Shown one piece after another: positions 62,401 through 64,000 of a DNA stretch of 64,000 nucleotides. Position 1 is the first letter of the stretch, and each line of letters begins with the position of its first letter. The DNA comes from Maritimibacter alkaliphilus (GTDB lineage Bacteria > Pseudomonadota > Alphaproteobacteria > Rhodobacterales > Rhodobacteraceae). The notes under the pieces were generated by a model. That model had not been told where the DNA came from. It made no database searches and saw only the letters and a list, made by a program, of their open reading frames with translations. The translations under genes and the position numbers were made by a program. The stretch covers positions 992,001 through 1,056,000 of the forward strand of contig NZ_JAHVIT010000001.1 in assembly GCF_019801605.1 (NCBI RefSeq), written 5' to 3'.

Positions 62401-63465
62401 ATGGACGGGATAGACGTTGTCTGGATGCGGGGCGGCACCTCCAAGGGGGGCTATTTCCTCGCCTCCGACCTGCCGCAGGACGTGGCCGCGCGGGATGCGC
62501 TGCTGCTCGGCGTCATGGGCTCGCCGGATCCGCGCCAGATCGACGGGATGGGCGGCGCGGACCCGCTGACCTCCAAGGTGGCGGTGGTGCGCCGCTCGGA
62601 CCGTGCGGAGGCGGATGTGGACTATCTCTTCCTGCAGGTCTTCGTGGACCGCGCCATCGTCACCGATGCGCAGAACTGCGGCAATATCCTCGCAGGTATC
62701 GGCCCCTTCGCCATCGAGCGCGGGCTGGTTCCGGCACAGGACGGCGAAACACCCGTACGGATCTGGATGGAGAACACCGGCCAGCTGGCGGTGGCGCGGG
62801 TGAAGACCCCCGGCGGCCGCGTGACCTATGCCGGCGCGGCGCGGATCGACGGCGTGCCGGGAACCGCGGCGCCGGTTCCGATCGCCTTCCGCGAAACGGC
62901 GGGGTCCTCCTGCGGGGCGCTTCTGCCGACGGGCAGGGCGGTGGACGTGATCGACGGCGTGGCCTGCACGCTGATCGACAACGGGATGCCCTGTGTCGTC
63001 ATGCGTGCCGATGCCTTCGGCCTGACCGGGACGGAAAACCCCGAGGAACTGGAGGCCAACGGGGCCTTGCGGGCGCGGCTGGAGGCGATCCGCCTCAAGG
63101 CCGGACCGATGATGGCCCTCGCAGATGTCAGCGAGAAATCGGTGCCCAAGATGACGCTGGTCAGCGCGCCGGGGCAGGGCGGCGCAATCGCCACCCGGAC
63201 CTTCATCCCGCACCGCTGCCACAAGGCCATCGGTGTCCTCGGCGCCGTCTCCGTCGCCACCGCCTGCCTGCTGCCCGAGGGGCCCGGGGCGGAGCTGGCG
63301 GTGATCCCGGAGGGAGATGAAAAATCCCTCTCGGTCGAACATCCCACCGGCGAGATGACGGTGATCGCCACTGTGCAGGATGGCGAGGTGACCGAGGCCG
63401 CGATCCTGCGCACCGCGCGCAAGCTGATGGAGGGGCGGGTGTTTCCCGCACCTATAGGGGGATGA
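62401..63465 (+). CDS. galD: 4-oxalomesaconate tautomerase, PrpF fold (GalD/LigU-like)
   Basis: A 354-residue isomerase with the DapF/PrpF fold. WMRGGTSKGGYFLASDLP, the DPLTSKVAVV loop and IVTDAQNCGNILAGIGPFAIERGL are diagnostic for GalD/LigU, which converts the ring-cleavage product to the tautomer used by the hydratase. C-terminal HRCHKAIGVLGAVSVATACLLPEG also fits. GAGGAGGACAC gives a strong ribosome site. A 115-bp spacer separates it from the aldolase gene. A PrpF-type aconitate isomerase is the alternative, but the neighbours argue for GalD/LigU. Confidence 0.9.
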   Translation: MDGIDVVWMRGGTSKGGYFLASDLPQDVAARDALLLGVMGSPDPRQIDGMGGADPLTSKVAVVRRSDRAEADVDYLFLQVFVDRAIVTDAQNCGNILAGIGPFAIERGLVPAQDGETPVRIWMENTGQLAVARVKTPGGRVTYAGAARIDGVPGTAAPVPIAFRETAGSSCGALLPTGRAVDVIDGVACTLIDNGMPCVVMRADAFGLTGTENPEELEANGALRARLEAIRLKAGPMMALADVSEKSVPKMTLVSAPGQGGAIATRTFIPHRCHKAIGVLGAVSVATACLLPEGPGAELAVIPEGDEKSLSVEHPTGEMTVIATVQDGEVTEAAILRTARKLMEGRVFPAPIGG

Positions 63466-63672
63466 GGCCGAAAGTCGCCCCCTGACGACGCCCCTGACGA
63501 CGCCGGGTACTTCCGCCCGGTGCACACACCCAGACACCGCGAGCCCGCCGGAGGGGCCCGCAGACGGCCTTGGCCGACCCCAGACCCACGCCCGCGCGCC
63601 CCTGTAGGCGTCCGCAGGCCCATGACCTTCCCGCGCTGACGCGCCCGCACACCGATCCGGAGGAGACCCGAG

Positions 63673-64000
63673 ATGACGTCCTATGTCCTGACCCTGCAAT
63701 GCGCCAACCGCCCCGGTATCGTGGCCGCGGTCGCCAATGTCCTTGCCGCCGCCAGCGGCAACATCACCGAGGCGCGCCAGTTCGACGACAGCACCAGCGG
63801 CACCTTCTTCATGCGCGTCGCGGTCGACTACCCGGGGGCCGAGGCCGATCTGCGGCAGCAGATGGAGGGGCTCGCCACGGAGTACGGCATGACCTGGGAA
63901 CTCTGGCACAGGGGCGCACGGCCGAAGGTGCTGCTCATGGTGTCGAAGTTCGACCATTGCCTCGGCGATCTGCTCTACCGCAACCGCATCGGAGAGCTGA
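63673..64000 (+). CDS. purU: Formyltetrahydrofolate deformylase (N-terminal part, runs off the window)
   Basis: The first 109 codons are visible. An N-terminal ACT domain (YVLTLQCANRPGIVAAVANVLAAASGNITEARQFDD ... FFMRVAVD) leads into the start of the formyltransferase-fold domain (RPKVLLMVSKFDHCLGDLLYR), the arrangement of PurU. It hydrolyses 10-formyl-THF to THF and formate. GGAGGAG precedes the ATG. Its position behind THF-dependent demethylation genes suggests it regenerates free THF for LigM. The catalytic part lies outside the window. Confidence 0.92.
   Translation, partial: MTSYVLTLQCANRPGIVAAVANVLAAASGNITEARQFDDSTSGTFFMRVAVDYPGAEADLRQQMEGLATEYGMTWELWHRGARPKVLLMVSKFDHCLGDLLYRNRIGEL

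Overview
The window is high-GC DNA with the gene content of an alphaproteobacterium of the Rhodobacterales (roseobacter/Paracoccus-like). The pointers are a betICBA operon beside choXWV, TRAP transporters, a LigM-type demethylase and compact co-directional operons with 1-8 bp start/stop overlaps. This placement is an inference from gene order and protein families. No rRNA, tRNA, CRISPR array, prophage or complete insertion sequence was seen.

Layout. 1-5291: an oligopeptide-type ABC transporter (partial permease, permease, two ATPases) followed by a phosphonate-monoester-hydrolase-like formylglycine enzyme. 5417-13691: osmoprotectant metabolism, with betI-betC-betB-betA on the minus strand converting choline-O-sulfate to choline to glycine betaine, divergent from the choXWV choline ABC importer; a BetI-like operator lies between them. 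13692-13995: palindromes and a 19-bp tandem repeat. 13996-18996: a sensory locus made of a giant hybrid kinase, a secreted molybdopterin-oxidoreductase-fold protein without cysteine, and a divergent NarL-type regulator. 19238-28938: chemotaxis genes in two convergent operons (mcp-cheB-cheD on plus; STAS-cheY-cheA-cheW-cheR-cheY-hypothetical on minus). 29092-30024: glucokinase. 30174-33130: a one-carbon operon (methyl-THF methyltransferase, HAD phosphatase, MetF-like reductase, 'virulence factor' domain protein). 33423-40517: M20 peptidase, carnitine/gulonate-type dehydrogenase, DASS transporter, Uup ABC-F protein and AbrB-family membrane protein.

40682-50334: a phenylpropanoid (ferulate/coumarate-like) island. 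It has a TRAP transporter, amidohydrolase, MarR regulator and crotonase on minus, divergent from a feruloyl-CoA-synthetase-like ligase, SDR and acyl-CoA dehydrogenase on plus. 50399-51670: folB and folD. 51968-64000: an aromatic ring-cleavage island. A minus operon encodes an alpha/beta hydrolase, LigA, LigB and a YciI protein. Divergent from it are a GntR regulator, a LigM-type THF-dependent O-demethylase, a second TRAP transporter, a VOC extradiol dioxygenase, and GalB-, GalC/LigK- and GalD/LigU-like enzymes. The start of purU ends the window.

How it fits together (inference). The right half can take up methoxylated lignin aromatics, shorten side chains through CoA thioesters, move O-methyl groups to THF and open the ring by 4,5-cleavage to oxalomesaconate, ending at pyruvate and oxaloacetate. 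Methyl-THF from LigM could be recycled by MetF-like reductase, FolD and PurU, all present here. LigC and LigI, needed for the usual protocatechuate 4,5-route, are absent, while an alpha/beta hydrolase is translationally coupled to LigAB. That points to gallate or 3-O-methylgallate as the cleaved ring.
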